The notes: generated by a model from the letters alone, not told the origin. Shown: positions 1 to 9,272, counted from the stretch's first letter. The stretch: DNA of 30,684 nt from CALMEH01 sp964548225 (GCA_964548225.1 CAZJQP010000064.1:1-30684); one strand, 5' to 3'. A program made the numbers and translations.

Positions 1-1
1 A

Positions 2-52
2 GCCTTCGGAACAACGGGCGATACTCCGACTCCCAATGCTTTCGTTCCTTAG
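2..52 (+). CDS. C-terminal end of a secreted repeat protein (partial)
   Basis: The window opens inside a reading frame that ends with TAG at 50-52 and gives only AFGTTGDTPTPNAFVP. This resembles the final blade of the FG-GAP/VCBS-like surface proteins of Acidobacteriota, whose repeats carry a 'G.sGDxPvPaD' signature and often end in PxAFVP. A strong terminator follows at 78-111, which supports a real gene end. Only 16 residues are visible, so the family assignment is an inference from that short signature. Confidence 0.5.
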   Translation, partial: AFGTTGDTPTPNAFVP

Positions 53-77
53 TTTCGGCTTGCAAATTCAACTCTCG

Positions 78-111
78 AAAGGCTTCATCTCAATAAGATG
101 AAGCCTTTTTT
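78..111 (+). terminator. Rho-independent terminator of the left-edge gene
   Basis: A perfect 13-bp stem (78-90 with 96-108, aaaggcttcatct / agatgaagccttt) closes a 5-nt loop and runs into a T-tract ending at 111. It sits 25 bp after the stop codon at 50-52 and faces the convergent transporter gene. The stretch from 112 to 282 shows no other convincing feature. Confidence 0.85.
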
Positions 112-282
112 GTTAAGCTAATTTAGATATTTGAAAATAGTTCACAAGAAAAGTAAGTTCGGTAGTGTTTCAGAATTTCTCCTACGGAAGAAAACCTTCG
201 CAAATCAATCTGCTTGTGGACTGAGAAACTTTCGCAGAAACCGAAAATTATGACAAGCGTGTTTTTTATATATGCCGACCTA

Positions 283-987
283 TCAAGTTTCCAGACTAAA
301 CGGATTAAAATCGGTATCTTTGTCATAATAATCTTCGTTTTCCGCCTTTTTCAAAAATCCTACAATCAGATAAGTAAAAGGCGTGGCGATAACTTCCCAT
401 AAAACTTTGATGAAATAATTTCCGATCATCACGCTGATAAGTTGTTCGTTTGACCAAATTCCAAAAAATGCCACGGGGTAAAAAATCAGACTGTCGGCAA
501 TTTCCCCTAAAATGGTCGAACTTATTGTTCTCACCCAAAGAAATTTTCCCGCGCTTATCAACTTCAATTTAGCAAGGACAAAAGAATTAACAAATTCGCC
601 AACCCAAAAAGCCGAAAGCGAAGCTAACACAATTCGCGGAACTTGTCCAAATATTGTATTTATCGCCGTTTGCTGTTCCAGCGACATTGTTTTAGCCGCC
701 GGAAGTGATGTAACCGCAAAAGCCATCGCCGAAGCAAAAATCAATGCACCGAAACCTGCCCAAATAACCTTTCGGGAACGTGCATAACCATAGACTTCCG
801 TTAAAATATCGCCGAAAAGATAGCTTATCGGAAAAAACAAAACACCTGCGCCGTAAATATATTCGCCGTAAAATGGTAAATTAACCGAAGAAACTTTATG
901 AACACCAATTAGATTGGAACAAAGCAAAACGGCAACAAATGCCGCCATCATCAAATCGTAATATTTATAAACTCTTGTTTTCTGCAC
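283..987 (-). CDS. yhhQ: Queuosine precursor transporter (YhhQ/VUT family)
   Basis: Integral inner-membrane protein of the COG1738/DUF165 family, which imports queuosine precursors (preQ0/preQ1 type) for tRNA modification. About six hydrophobic segments are visible, with the family hallmarks GDILTEVYGYARSRKVIW after the second segment and GEIADSLIFYP later on. The start is uncertain. The frame is open back to a TTG at 1047, which would overlap the divergent YhhN-family gene. A GTG at 987 gives MQKTRVYKYYDLMM and a family-like length of 234 residues, and an ATG at 951 is also possible. None has a clear ribosome binding site. I chose 987 because the conserved hydrophobic part begins shortly after it. 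The gene is divergent from the YhhN-family gene, with almost no intergenic space. Confidence 0.88.
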   Translation of the reverse strand: MQKTRVYKYYDLMMAAFVAVLLCSNLIGVHKVSSVNLPFYGEYIYGAGVLFFPISYLFGDILTEVYGYARSRKVIWAGFGALIFASAMAFAVTSLPAAKTMSLEQQTAINTIFGQVPRIVLASLSAFWVGEFVNSFVLAKLKLISAGKFLWVRTISSTILGEIADSLIFYPVAFFGIWSNEQLISVMIGNYFIKVLWEVIATPFTYLIVGFLKKAENEDYYDKDTDFNPFSLET

Positions 988-1031
988 AGTTATTTTTAAT
1001 GGAAATAAGTTAGAATTTGATTTTAACTCAA

Positions 1032-1730
1032 ATGAAACAATCCGCAACTAAAATATCCATAATTTTTGCGACCGCTCTTTTTGCCGAGCTTTTCGTATTG
1101 TTTTTTCGGCTGCCGAATCTGCAAATTTTCACGAAACCTTTGTTGATGCTGGTTTTGGTGGTTTGGTTTTGGACAAATTCGTGCCTATTTAGTTCGTTGA
1201 AATATTGGATTATCGCCGCTTTGATTCTATCTTGGTTCGGCGATTTATTTCTGCTTTTTGAAAAACAAAATGAAGACCTTTTTATCTTCGGTTTGATTAG
1301 TTTTCTGCTCGCGCATTTTTGTTACATTGCATATTTTTATCAAATCCGTAAAGAAAACGGGGTTAGGTTTTTCCCGAAAATTTTGATTTCCATTGCTGTC
1401 TTGATTTACGTTGCCTTGCTCTTTTCGCTTCTCGCACCGAATCTGAAATCTTTGCAAATTCCTGTATTGTTTTACGCGCTAACGCTTGCCGCAATGATGC
1501 TTACGAGTTTTCACGCCTTTGATTTTCAAAAGCATTCATTTGCAAAAATCTGCGTTGCCGGAACTTTGCTTTTTGTTGTTTCCGATTCGTTTCTGGCAAT
1601 CAACCGTTTTTACCAACCTTTTGAATTTGCCAATATTGTAGTAATGCTGACTTACGCGGTCGCTCAGTATTTGATAACAATGGGCGCGTGGAAAAATTTA
1701 TCCGAGTTTAGATTTCAAAACTTGGATTAA
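1032..1730 (+). CDS. YhhN/TMEM86-family membrane protein (lysoplasmalogenase-like)
   Basis: A 232-residue polytopic membrane protein with about eight hydrophobic helices. The segment WFGDLFLLFEKQNEDLFIFGLISFLLAHFCYIAYF matches the characteristic G-D-x-x-L-L ... G-x-x-x-F-x-x-A-H-x-x-Y pattern of the YhhN family. Eukaryotic TMEM86 members hydrolyse the vinyl-ether bond of lysoplasmalogens; the bacterial role is poorly known. ATG at 1032 is preferred over an upstream TTG at 1017. The stop codon (1728-1730) overlaps the stop codon of convergent purD (1727-1729), so there is no intergenic terminator. Confidence 0.82.
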   Translation: MKQSATKISIIFATALFAELFVLFFRLPNLQIFTKPLLMLVLVVWFWTNSCLFSSLKYWIIAALILSWFGDLFLLFEKQNEDLFIFGLISFLLAHFCYIAYFYQIRKENGVRFFPKILISIAVLIYVALLFSLLAPNLKSLQIPVLFYALTLAAMMLTSFHAFDFQKHSFAKICVAGTLLFVVSDSFLAINRFYQPFEFANIVVMLTYAVAQYLITMGAWKNLSEFRFQNLD

Positions 1731-2992
1731 GTTTTTCCGATGTCTTTTCGATATTGCATACCGTCCCAACTTATTTTTTCAACGGCTTCGTAAGCTGTTT
1801 TTAAGGCATCCGAAAGATTACCGCCTCTCGCCGTTATTCCCAACACTCTGCCACCATTTGTGATAAATTCTCCGCTATCGTTTTTGGATGTGCCGGAGTG
1901 AAAAATTTCTACATTTCGGACATTTTCCAATCCCGAAATAACATCACCGGTCTGTGCTTTTTGTGGATAACCTTTTGCAGCCAAAATAACGCAAGCCGCA
2001 CTTCCCTCTTGCCATTTAATCGAAAGTTTATCAAGTTTTTGCGTCAAAATTGCTTCGCATATTTCCACGAAATCCGTTTCTAATCCAATCAAAATAACTT
2101 GTGTTTCAGGATCGCCGAATCGGACATTATACTCCAAAACCTTCGCGCCTGTTGCAGTCATCATCAACCCCAAAAACATAATTCCGCGAAATGGAAAACC
2201 TTCGGCTTTACAACCTTCAAGCGTCGGTTTAATAACTTCTTCAACAATTCTTTCTGTTTGTTCCGAAGTTAAAAGGTTTGCGTCTGAAACAGTTCCCATT
2301 CCGCCGGTATTTGCGCCTTGGTCATTATCGAAAATGCGTTTATGGTCGCGCACGGGCGGCATTAAGGCAAAATTTTCACCGTCGGCAAAGGCAATTAGCG
2401 AAACTTCTCTACCTGTTAAACATTCTTCCAAAACAATTTTTTCAGTGGCTTCTGCCCCGACGATTGATTCCAATTCATCTATTGCTTCGATGGCTTCGCA
2501 CCGATTTTTTGCGACAACTACGCCTTTTCCGGCGGCAAGACCATCCGCTTTAACAACAACCGGCGAATTTTCGTCGCCGAAAAAACCGTTTTGCAAAATC
2601 TCTTTAGCTTGCGAAGTCGAGTCGGCAGTTTGATATTGCGCTGTCGGTATCGAATGTCGTGCCATAAAATCTTTAGCAAATGATTTCGAGGCTTCGAGAC
2701 GTGCCGTTTTTCCGCTCACACCGACAATTTTTAATCCGCGTTTTTCAAACTCGTCCGTGATCCCCAAAGCCAAAGAAGTTTCACCGCCGACAAAGGTCAA
2801 ATCAATTTTATTATCCGAGGCAAAAGCGGCAAGTTTTTCGATCTCAGTTGGTGAGATCGCTACTAATTCGGCTATTTCGCCAATGCCGGCATTACCATTT
2901 GCACAAAAGATTCTTGAAACTTTTGTGCTTTTTTGAAACGCCCGGCAAATCGCGTGTTCGCGCCCACCTGAACCGATAACAAGAGTTTTCAT
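1727..2992 (-). CDS. purD: Phosphoribosylamine-glycine ligase (GARS)
   Basis: Full-length (421 residues, usual for the family) ATP-grasp enzyme. It joins glycine to 5-phosphoribosylamine with ATP hydrolysis, the second step of de novo purine synthesis, in the cytoplasm. The N-terminal signature GSGGREHAICRAF is at residues 7-19. The ATP-grasp core includes VVVKADGLAAGKGVVVA and the metal-binding region EYNVRFGDPETQ, and the N-proximal part of the central domain has the DHKRIFDNDQGANTGGMG motif typical of PurD. The ATG at 2992 places the signature at the expected distance. No other purine gene is adjacent. Confidence 0.97.
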   Translation of the reverse strand: MKTLVIGSGGREHAICRAFQKSTKVSRIFCANGNAGIGEIAELVAISPTEIEKLAAFASDNKIDLTFVGGETSLALGITDEFEKRGLKIVGVSGKTARLEASKSFAKDFMARHSIPTAQYQTADSTSQAKEILQNGFFGDENSPVVVKADGLAAGKGVVVAKNRCEAIEAIDELESIVGAEATEKIVLEECLTGREVSLIAFADGENFALMPPVRDHKRIFDNDQGANTGGMGTVSDANLLTSEQTERIVEEVIKPTLEGCKAEGFPFRGIMFLGLMMTATGAKVLEYNVRFGDPETQVILIGLETDFVEICEAILTQKLDKLSIKWQEGSAACVILAAKGYPQKAQTGDVISGLENVRNVEIFHSGTSKNDSGEFITNGGRVLGITARGGNLSDALKTAYEAVEKISWDGMQYRKDIGKT

Positions 2993-3030
2993 AACTTAAG
3001 ATTGTAGATTATGTGCATCCAATCATAAAC

Positions 3031-3059
3031 TTGACATCGCCAATTTTTAACGATATTGT
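3031..3059 (+). promoter_or_regulatory. Candidate sigma-70 promoter for the zinc-ribbon gene
   Basis: TTGACA (3031-3036), a spacer of exactly 17 bp, then TATTGT (3054-3059). If used, the transcript would begin near 3066 and carry a leader of about 190 nt before the GTG at 3260. The leader holds only short dyads (for example ggca-tag-tgcc near 3098), and no known riboswitch was recognised. Confidence 0.5.
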
Positions 3060-3259
3060 CAGATAAAGTCTCGAAGTTTTCACTTTTTGCAATTCAAGGC
3101 ATAGTGCCAAAATAACTTAGGACGGCTATTGCCCCCGTGCCGGACTCAGTTTCAATTTTAGAAATTTATATTTTAAGCAAAAATGCTTTAGATTTACGAA
3201 AACCCCAAATTTTTTCGGATATTCTTTAGTTAAACTTTCGGCAAAAGGAATAAAAAAAG

Positions 3260-3628
3260 GTGTCGGAAAATAAGTTTGACCATCATCAACAAAACGGTGA
3301 AAGCCCGATTAAGGAAGAAGAACTTCTCGATAAAAAAATGCTTTGTATTGACTGCAATTCGCAGTTTATTTGGGCTGTCGGCGAACAAATATTTTTCCGC
3401 GACAAAGGATTGACGAATCCGCCGAAACGCTGTCGTGATTGCAAAAATGCAAAAAATGAACGAATTGCCGCCGTTTTTGCCGCCCGCCAAGCAGGAATCA
3501 GACAGAGAATTGAAATTGCCGTTCATTGCGCCAAGTGCAAATCATATACAACTGTTCCTTTTTATCCGTCGCAAGGTCGTCCCGTCTTGTGCCGTTCGTG
3601 TTTTTTGGAAAAACACTCTGCCAAATGA
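3260..3628 (+). CDS. Double zinc-ribbon protein (CxxC-x17-CxxC type)
   Basis: A 122-residue cytoplasmic protein with two treble-clef or ribbon-like metal sites. The first has C29/C32 and C58/C61 around WAVGEQIFFRDKGL, matching the 'probable zinc-ribbon' family, whose usual wording is aGEQxFyxxKG. The second is C90/C93 and C111/C114 with exactly 17 residues between the pairs, the CxxC-x17-CxxC domain. The start is GTG at 3260, supported by a purine-rich aaaagga at 3244-3249, although the spacing is a little long. The function is unknown; nucleic-acid or protein binding is the usual guess for such ribbons. It is convergent with the CHAT gene, and no clear terminator is visible in between. Confidence 0.82.
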   Translation: MSENKFDHHQQNGESPIKEEELLDKKMLCIDCNSQFIWAVGEQIFFRDKGLTNPPKRCRDCKNAKNERIAAVFAARQAGIRQRIEIAVHCAKCKSYTTVPFYPSQGRPVLCRSCFLEKHSAK

Positions 3629-3713
3629 ACGAATAGAATTAATCTCACCGCACACTTCTTTTTATCAATAATTTCGCGTTTATTTTTTCATTAAAAATTT
3701 TCACATTCTTCCA

Positions 3714-6700
3714 TTATTTCGGTTCTCCTTGCATAATGAATGATGCCCAAAAATACGGATTGCTCCATTTTTTGCTTCGAATCATCGAAATTTGTGCTTG
3801 GCGAAGCGATTCGGCAGAGGTTGTTTCTTTCGAGCCGAGCATTTCCCGATAAAATTTTGTCATCAATTCTGAGGTCGCTTCGTCGTTCACATCCCAAAGG
3901 CTGACGGCTACGCGACGTGCGCCCGCATACATAAATCCGCGTGTCAACCCAACCAAACCCTCGCCTCTGATTTCTTTGCCCAAACCTGTTCGGCAACCGC
4001 TTAGAACAACCAGTTCCGCATTCAATTTGAGATTAAAGATGTCGCCGACGCGCAAAAATCCGTCTTGTTCCGCCCCGGTTTCGTCAAAAAGTGAAAGAAC
4101 AATTCCACTCATTTCGGGCATTTCAGCATCAATAAATCCGTGCGTGGCGAAATGCAAATAGCGATAATTGCCAATTTCCGATGACAAAACAAATTGCCGA
4201 TTGGCTTGGAAATCCAATCTTTTGGTTTGCTGATTTGGCGCAACCAACGCACTAATCGAATTGGCTTCGCGGCGCGTGAATGGTAGGCGCGAAAGTTGAA
4301 AACCTCTTTTATTTTGGGTTTTTAATGACACGATTTCAAAATTTGATTTATTTTTGAGGGTAGCAAAACGTTCATCTTCTTTCGTGAAAATCGGGTCTGC
4401 TAAAACTGCCAGAGTTTTCGTCGGAGTTGTTTTTCCACTAAATTCTTTTCTCAAAACCGCCAATACAGAAGCCGAAGGAAGATTAACGATTTGATTAGTT
4501 TCAATCAAATAACGATTGGCATTCGGCGGATATTTCAAGCTCGCAAACGGCACAAATTGCAAAGCACCGTCCGCCACAATCAGTAATTTTTTGTTCGCCA
4601 ACAACTCTCCTGCGGGCGCAATTATCATTTGACTCAGATTGTTTGAATGAATTCTGAAATCTGCGTCTGAAAATTCGATGCGGGCAGTTTGTTCTTCCGC
4701 CGTTTCAAATTTCACCGTTTTGCTTCGCGCCGTCAGCGCGTCATAAACTTGTCTTGCCGAAGTTTCGATTATTTCGCGCTTCGGCAATTCAAAGGCTTGA
4801 ATAGATTTGTTTGAAACAACCCACAAATAGCTTTTTGTTTCGCCCAAAGCATATTCGAGCAAAACGGTTTCGTTGTCTAAAACTTCACGCTGAATTTGTG
4901 CCAAAGGCAAAGTTCGCGGTTGCGTCAAGGCGGCATAATTTGGGCTTGCCGTCCGAATTTGCGCTTGAATTTGTTCGTATTCGACGCGGATTTGTTCGAT
5001 TTCTCTTTTTAATTTGACCGTTTGTTCTTCTGTTGGTTTACCGCTCAGGGCTTTCGTTAAATTTTCAATCCGCACCGACAGAAGATTTTTCAATTCGGTT
5101 TCTTTTTCCAGCAATTTTACGTCAACACCTTGACGAATATCGGCGTTTGATTCGGCTAAAAGATTCAAAAGCCCGCGAGCTTTGGCGCGTTCATTAGCTT
5201 CAAAAGCAAGCACCGCAAAATTTTTATCCGGTGCAAGTTTGTGCCGCTGCATTAAAATTTCAATGTAAAATGAATAAAAACCTTGCAAATTTGTCGAAAA
5301 GGAATCACGCAAATCGGTGTTTTGAAGATTTTTGCGAAGAGTTTCGGCGTAATTTATCGCTTGTTCGGTTTTGAACTGCGCGGCTTCAAAATCACCTTTT
5401 TTGAAATCCGCTTTTGCCAAACTCAGAAGCGTTTCCGCAATATTTTGGCGGTCTTCAAAACTATTGAAAAGCTCAAGGGCTTTGTTCAGATTTTCCAAAG
5501 CCTTTTCGTTTTCGCCAAGACTTAATTGAATCTGTCCGGTCTTTTTTCGGATTGCCGCTTCGCCAGTTTTGTCCGTCAATTGCAAAATGATGTTCAGAGC
5601 TTCATCGAGCATTTTGAGAGCTTTGGCAGAATCGCCAAGCGCAAAATAGGCTTGCCCGAGATTGGCTAAGAATGCTCCTTCAAATCGTTTATTATTTGCT
5701 TTTTTCGCTGTTTCAACCGCTTTTTGATAAAATTCCGCCGCTGTTTCAAATGCGCCCAAATTAAAATTTGTCTTGCCCAAATTATTGTATGCAACTGCTA
5801 AAGATTTACCGTCGGGAATTTTTACGGCTTTTTCCAAAGCGCGTTCGTAATAACTTTTGGCGCGGTTAATGTCGCCGAATTTTTCATAAACTCCGCCAAT
5901 CATCGTCAACGCCTGAAACTCGAAAAAATTTTCTCCCGTTTCGATGGCAAGTTTTTCTGCCTCGGTCAAAACTTCGAGGGCTTTTTGCGGTTCGCCAAGT
6001 TGAGTATAAGTCGCTCCGATATTTGTCAAAATCAAGCCCATCTCTTTTTTTCGCTCAATTTTGCGGCTGATTTCCAAAGATTCCTGCTGAACTTCGAGGG
6101 CTTTTTTCCAATTCCCCAACCGCCCGTAAGAAGTTCCGATTGAAGAAAGAGTAATGGCTTCATATCGAAAATTCTCCGCCGCCCGAAATTTTTCACGCGC
6201 TACGAAATAATCTTCAATAATTTTCTGAATTTCGACGGTCGTTGTTGTTCCCGATTTAAAGTTTGCTTGAATGCCGTTGATAATCCGAAAACCACTTGTT
6301 TGATTGATTTCCTTGTCCGTTGCGATTCTTTTTTCAAGGAATTTAAGCGTGTAACTTCCTTTTTGCTCAGGTTTTTCAAAGGAAACCAAACGTAATTCGT
6401 AATCGCCCGAAACCTCCGCGGCAGCAGTTTGTTCGTCAAGCCCGTTGCGAAAATTATCGTCTTTATATTCAAAAATATTAGTTTGTTGAGCATTTCGCAA
6501 AACCAAAATTACATCGCAATTTCTCTGCTCAACACTGATTTTGACAAAATCTCCGGCGTTTAATTTCAATTTGTAGGAATGCGTCTGCCCGCCGACCATT
6601 TCGCGCTCGATTGTTTGCCCAAACTCGATATTTGTAATTTCGACATTCTTTTCAGTTTCTTTAACGAGATGATTTTGCGCCGTAACCCAACTCAATAAAA

Positions 6701-6749
6701 CCAAAACCAACCCGCAAACTTTAACTACTTCTATCAAATTCTTTTCCAT
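3714..6749 (-). CDS. Secreted TPR-CHAT protein (caspase-like peptidase)
   Basis: A 1011-residue protein. Residues 1-25 form a signal peptide ending near TAQ. About 35-135 is a beta-rich N-terminal domain of the pre-peptidase/PPC type (HSYKLKLNAGDFVKISVEQ). About 175-480 holds a run of tetratricopeptide repeats (A..Y..IG..Y..LG patterns). A coiled region follows, then a C-terminal CHAT domain (caspase HetF-associated, clan CD peptidase fold). Both catalytic residues are present: His870 in FATHGF and Cys919 in VLSGCRTG, followed by GEGLVGLTRGFMYAGARRVAVSLW. The start has a good Shine-Dalgarno (AGGAG about 7 nt upstream). Bacterial CHAT proteins include separase-like and gasdermin-cleaving proteases, but this one is probably exported and its substrate is unknown. 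It lies downstream of the 704-residue membrane protein, on the same strand. Confidence 0.92.
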   Translation of the reverse strand: MEKNLIEVVKVCGLVLVLLSWVTAQNHLVKETEKNVEITNIEFGQTIEREMVGGQTHSYKLKLNAGDFVKISVEQRNCDVILVLRNAQQTNIFEYKDDNFRNGLDEQTAAAEVSGDYELRLVSFEKPEQKGSYTLKFLEKRIATDKEINQTSGFRIINGIQANFKSGTTTTVEIQKIIEDYFVAREKFRAAENFRYEAITLSSIGTSYGRLGNWKKALEVQQESLEISRKIERKKEMGLILTNIGATYTQLGEPQKALEVLTEAEKLAIETGENFFEFQALTMIGGVYEKFGDINRAKSYYERALEKAVKIPDGKSLAVAYNNLGKTNFNLGAFETAAEFYQKAVETAKKANNKRFEGAFLANLGQAYFALGDSAKALKMLDEALNIILQLTDKTGEAAIRKKTGQIQLSLGENEKALENLNKALELFNSFEDRQNIAETLLSLAKADFKKGDFEAAQFKTEQAINYAETLRKNLQNTDLRDSFSTNLQGFYSFYIEILMQRHKLAPDKNFAVLAFEANERAKARGLLNLLAESNADIRQGVDVKLLEKETELKNLLSVRIENLTKALSGKPTEEQTVKLKREIEQIRVEYEQIQAQIRTASPNYAALTQPRTLPLAQIQREVLDNETVLLEYALGETKSYLWVVSNKSIQAFELPKREIIETSARQVYDALTARSKTVKFETAEEQTARIEFSDADFRIHSNNLSQMIIAPAGELLANKKLLIVADGALQFVPFASLKYPPNANRYLIETNQIVNLPSASVLAVLRKEFSGKTTPTKTLAVLADPIFTKEDERFATLKNKSNFEIVSLKTQNKRGFQLSRLPFTRREANSISALVAPNQQTKRLDFQANRQFVLSSEIGNYRYLHFATHGFIDAEMPEMSGIVLSLFDETGAEQDGFLRVGDIFNLKLNAELVVLSGCRTGLGKEIRGEGLVGLTRGFMYAGARRVAVSLWDVNDEATSELMTKFYREMLGSKETTSAESLRQAQISMIRSKKWSNPYFWASFIMQGEPK

Positions 6750-6822
6750 AATTAGCTCCTATTCGACAAAATTTTCGGAAGACAGGTCTAATTTATTGCA
6801 CTTTTGGCTGAAAATCTTTAGA

Positions 6823-6853
6823 TTTTTCTGAGTTTTTTCTGAATTTTTTCTGA
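6823..6853. repeat. Three 9-mers spaced exactly 11 bp apart upstream of the CHAT gene
   Basis: TTTTTCTGA occurs at 6823-6831, 6834-6842 and 6845-6853, an 11-bp period that puts each copy on the same face of the helix. The block lies 75-105 bp upstream of the CHAT start, where an operator or activator site would be expected. It could also be simple low-complexity drift. Confidence 0.45.
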
Positions 6854-6890
6854 AGAAATTATGAAGAGGCTTCGCAAGTAAAAAAGTAGA

Positions 6891-6965
6891 AATTCAAAAG
6901 TAAAAATTAAGCGATTAAATTTTATCGAAATTCGAGTCAAATCAAGGCTTTTTTACTTTTGAATT
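6891..6965. repeat. 16-bp perfect inverted repeat after the 704-residue gene
   Basis: aattcaaaagtaaaaa (6891-6906) is exactly inverted at 6950-6965, with a 43-bp spacer. On the minus strand it begins just after the stop codon at 6974-6976, so it may act as a long terminator-like hairpin. The arms are AT-only apart from two G/C pairs, and the loop is long. Confidence 0.45.
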
Positions 6966-6973
6966 TTTACTTT

Positions 6974-9088
6974 CTACTTTACCAAATCGCCTGCAATACG
7001 CTTGGGCAATTTGCCGATTTCGCCGATATATTTCCAAGCAGAAACTCTTTTTTGATTCGGAAAAACAATAAAACCTTCGGCGTTGACGAGGCGCACAATC
7101 GCCGTAATCATTTTTTCGTTTGGCTCATCAACATCCGATTCGTGCCGCACATAGATTTTCAGAGCGGCATCGGCTAATTCTTTGTCGTTTGTAACAGAAA
7201 ATCTGCCGTTTGCCGAAATTTCAGCGGAAATTTGCTCCGCAATCTGCTTACCGAGAATTTGGTCGCCGGTGATTTCAATATAAATGCGGCGGATTTCCGT
7301 TAGAGATTTACCTTTAACAATTTTTGAGTTCCCGCGTGTTTCGTTTCTTTCGTTGCCGAATGATTGATTATTTCCGCGAATCGGAAGACGCAAAATGCCG
7401 TTTTCGTCGGTTTCTGATTTTCTTTTCGGAAGCACATTTGTCGCCTGAAATTCATTTTGCGGAGCTTCAATCTGACGTTTTTTCGGTTCAATTTTTTCTT
7501 TAGTTTCCGGTTTTTTTACGTTTGCTAAAATCTTCGGTGATTCTTTTTCTTTAATCGGTTTCGTTGTTTCTTCTTCTGTTTTCGGTCTGTCTTTCTTTTC
7601 AACTATCTTCTCTTTTTCTTGCACTTTGGAATTTTGTGGCAGAACAATTTCAGCATTTTTATTCGGCGTGTCCAGATTTTCGACAATTTGATTTTTATCA
7701 TTGCCGGAATTTCGCAAAATCAACCAACCAAAGGTTAAAGCCAAAAGAAGCAAACCAAACGTCAAAGCAGGTTTGAGAATTCGATTTTGTGCGGCAAAAG
7801 CAATTTTTGTCCGTTGCCAAAACATCGCAAAACGCTTTTGCCAAGCAGTTTCGGCGTAATTTATCGTGCAATTCAAACTGCTGATTTCGCCGTATCGGTC
7901 AATCGTCGGCTTTAAATCGAAAGTGATTTTTTGTCCGCCTTCAAGCAAAATCATCTGCGTTTGATTCCCTTTCGCCAATTCATCAAAACTCAAAAGATGC
8001 GTCGCCAAAAGCGTTTCGCCATCACCATAAACTTCAATCAATTCGGCGTTTTCGTCCAAATCAAACTCGATTGCGTCCGTCTCATCAAGATTTAGGTGAG
8101 CGATGTCCGCGCCATCTGCCGCGACGCGCAAAAGATTGGCACTCATTGCCTTACGGTTTTCGGCTTGAGCGGCGAGAATGTTTTTGATTTGTTCCAGTTC
8201 GTCCGCTTGCAAATCAGATGGATTTTGCCAATCGTTATCGTCAAAATTTGCGGTTTGATTGTTTATCATAAATTTTGGAATCTCCATTTTTTCTTCTGAC
8301 GGCGGTAATTTTAAGGCTTCGGTCAGAGATTTGAAACATTCGGGATGAAGTGCCGCGTGAATGCGGTTGACTTCGATTCGATGCTCTTCGTCGGGATCTT
8401 TTTTGTCAAAATAAAACGGTTTAATGATGTCGTCAAAAGGATTGAATTTGTCGGGAATCGCGCAAGTGCTGTTCCAAGGCGTGAAAAATTTCAAACATTC
8501 GCGGGCGGTTTCCGATAAATTTTCATTTTCATTTTGCGACAAAAATCTTTCTTCGCCGCGATTGACTTTGACCGTTTCGAGCATTTCCTCGAAACGCGCT
8601 TTTAATTCCTTCATCAAAACGCCTTTGCGCGAACGATAATAATAATCGTCGTGAACTCTTTCGGGGTTTTGAACGATGACGTTGTAGATTTCCATCGCGT
8701 CATTCGTGCCGTAATTATGCAAAATCCGCGAGATGCCAAGCGTAACGTAAAACGAATTTCGTTTGAGCGCAATGCGGACGAGATGTTTGATGAAATATTT
8801 CAAAAGCGATTTTTCGTCCGTTGCTTTGGCTTGTTCTTTTTCGCGTTCAAAAATTTCCGATTCGACCAAAACCAATCTTTGCAAAAGCTGTAAATCATTG
8901 AACGAAACGCGGCTTCGCGTGGCATTCGGCGTGTAATAATAACGCTTAAATTGCGCGTTTGAAGCAATTTCCAATTTATTCATCGCGCTTACCGCAATGC
9001 GTTTCGCGGTTTCTCTTTCGCCGTGAATAAAAAAGGCAAGCCGAAACGCTTTATTTAACCACTCATCTTTGTAAATTGCTTGCGTCAT
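6974..9088 (-). CDS. Single-pass membrane protein with sigma-like N-terminus (unknown)
   Basis: 704 residues, not recognised as a named family. Residues 1-200 are helical. The first stretch (YKDEWLNKAFRLAFFIHGER..AKRIAVSAMNKL) has the rhythm of ECF sigma region 2, but strong similarity cannot be claimed. Around 200-425 is an acidic soluble part, at about 436-458 one transmembrane helix (LTFGLLLLALTFGWLIL), and at about 470-590 a K/E/P-rich linker. The C-terminal domain at about 595-704 (IYIEITGDQILGKQIAEQIS... ADAALKIYV) resembles the alpha/beta domains of periplasmic lipoproteins such as CsgG or LptE. ATG at 9088 is preferred over TTG at 9091. It precedes the CHAT gene by 224 bp on the same strand and is divergent from a row of exported proteins, so it may sense or anchor that envelope system; this is inference. 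Confidence 0.85.
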   Translation of the reverse strand: MTQAIYKDEWLNKAFRLAFFIHGERETAKRIAVSAMNKLEIASNAQFKRYYYTPNATRSRVSFNDLQLLQRLVLVESEIFEREKEQAKATDEKSLLKYFIKHLVRIALKRNSFYVTLGISRILHNYGTNDAMEIYNVIVQNPERVHDDYYYRSRKGVLMKELKARFEEMLETVKVNRGEERFLSQNENENLSETARECLKFFTPWNSTCAIPDKFNPFDDIIKPFYFDKKDPDEEHRIEVNRIHAALHPECFKSLTEALKLPPSEEKMEIPKFMINNQTANFDDNDWQNPSDLQADELEQIKNILAAQAENRKAMSANLLRVAADGADIAHLNLDETDAIEFDLDENAELIEVYGDGETLLATHLLSFDELAKGNQTQMILLEGGQKITFDLKPTIDRYGEISSLNCTINYAETAWQKRFAMFWQRTKIAFAAQNRILKPALTFGLLLLALTFGWLILRNSGNDKNQIVENLDTPNKNAEIVLPQNSKVQEKEKIVEKKDRPKTEEETTKPIKEKESPKILANVKKPETKEKIEPKKRQIEAPQNEFQATNVLPKRKSETDENGILRLPIRGNNQSFGNERNETRGNSKIVKGKSLTEIRRIYIEITGDQILGKQIAEQISAEISANGRFSVTNDKELADAALKIYVRHESDVDEPNEKMITAIVRLVNAEGFIVFPNQKRVSAWKYIGEIGKLPKRIAGDLVK

Positions 9089-9272
9089 CAAGATACACCG
9101 TTCTTATATCACATAAATTCTACCTTTAAATAGAAATTTCAGCGTGGCATTTTCGGAATTCACAAAATCACACGCAATCGGTTTTCAAAGTGCGCGAAAC
9201 TGTTCGTGCTTGATAACAAAAAATTGCGGCTTGGCAAAACCGCCAATCGCAAAATTGAAAGGAAAAACAAAG

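Noticed and set aside
123..326. 67-residue minus-strand frame beside the transporter gene
   Set aside because: It overlaps the transporter C-terminus, has no ribosome binding site and shows no recognisable or protein-like pattern; it lies in a normal intergenic space.
6891..6965. CRISPR-like or mobile-element end
   Set aside because: There are only two inverted AT-rich arms, with no regular spacing, no target duplication and no associated genes.
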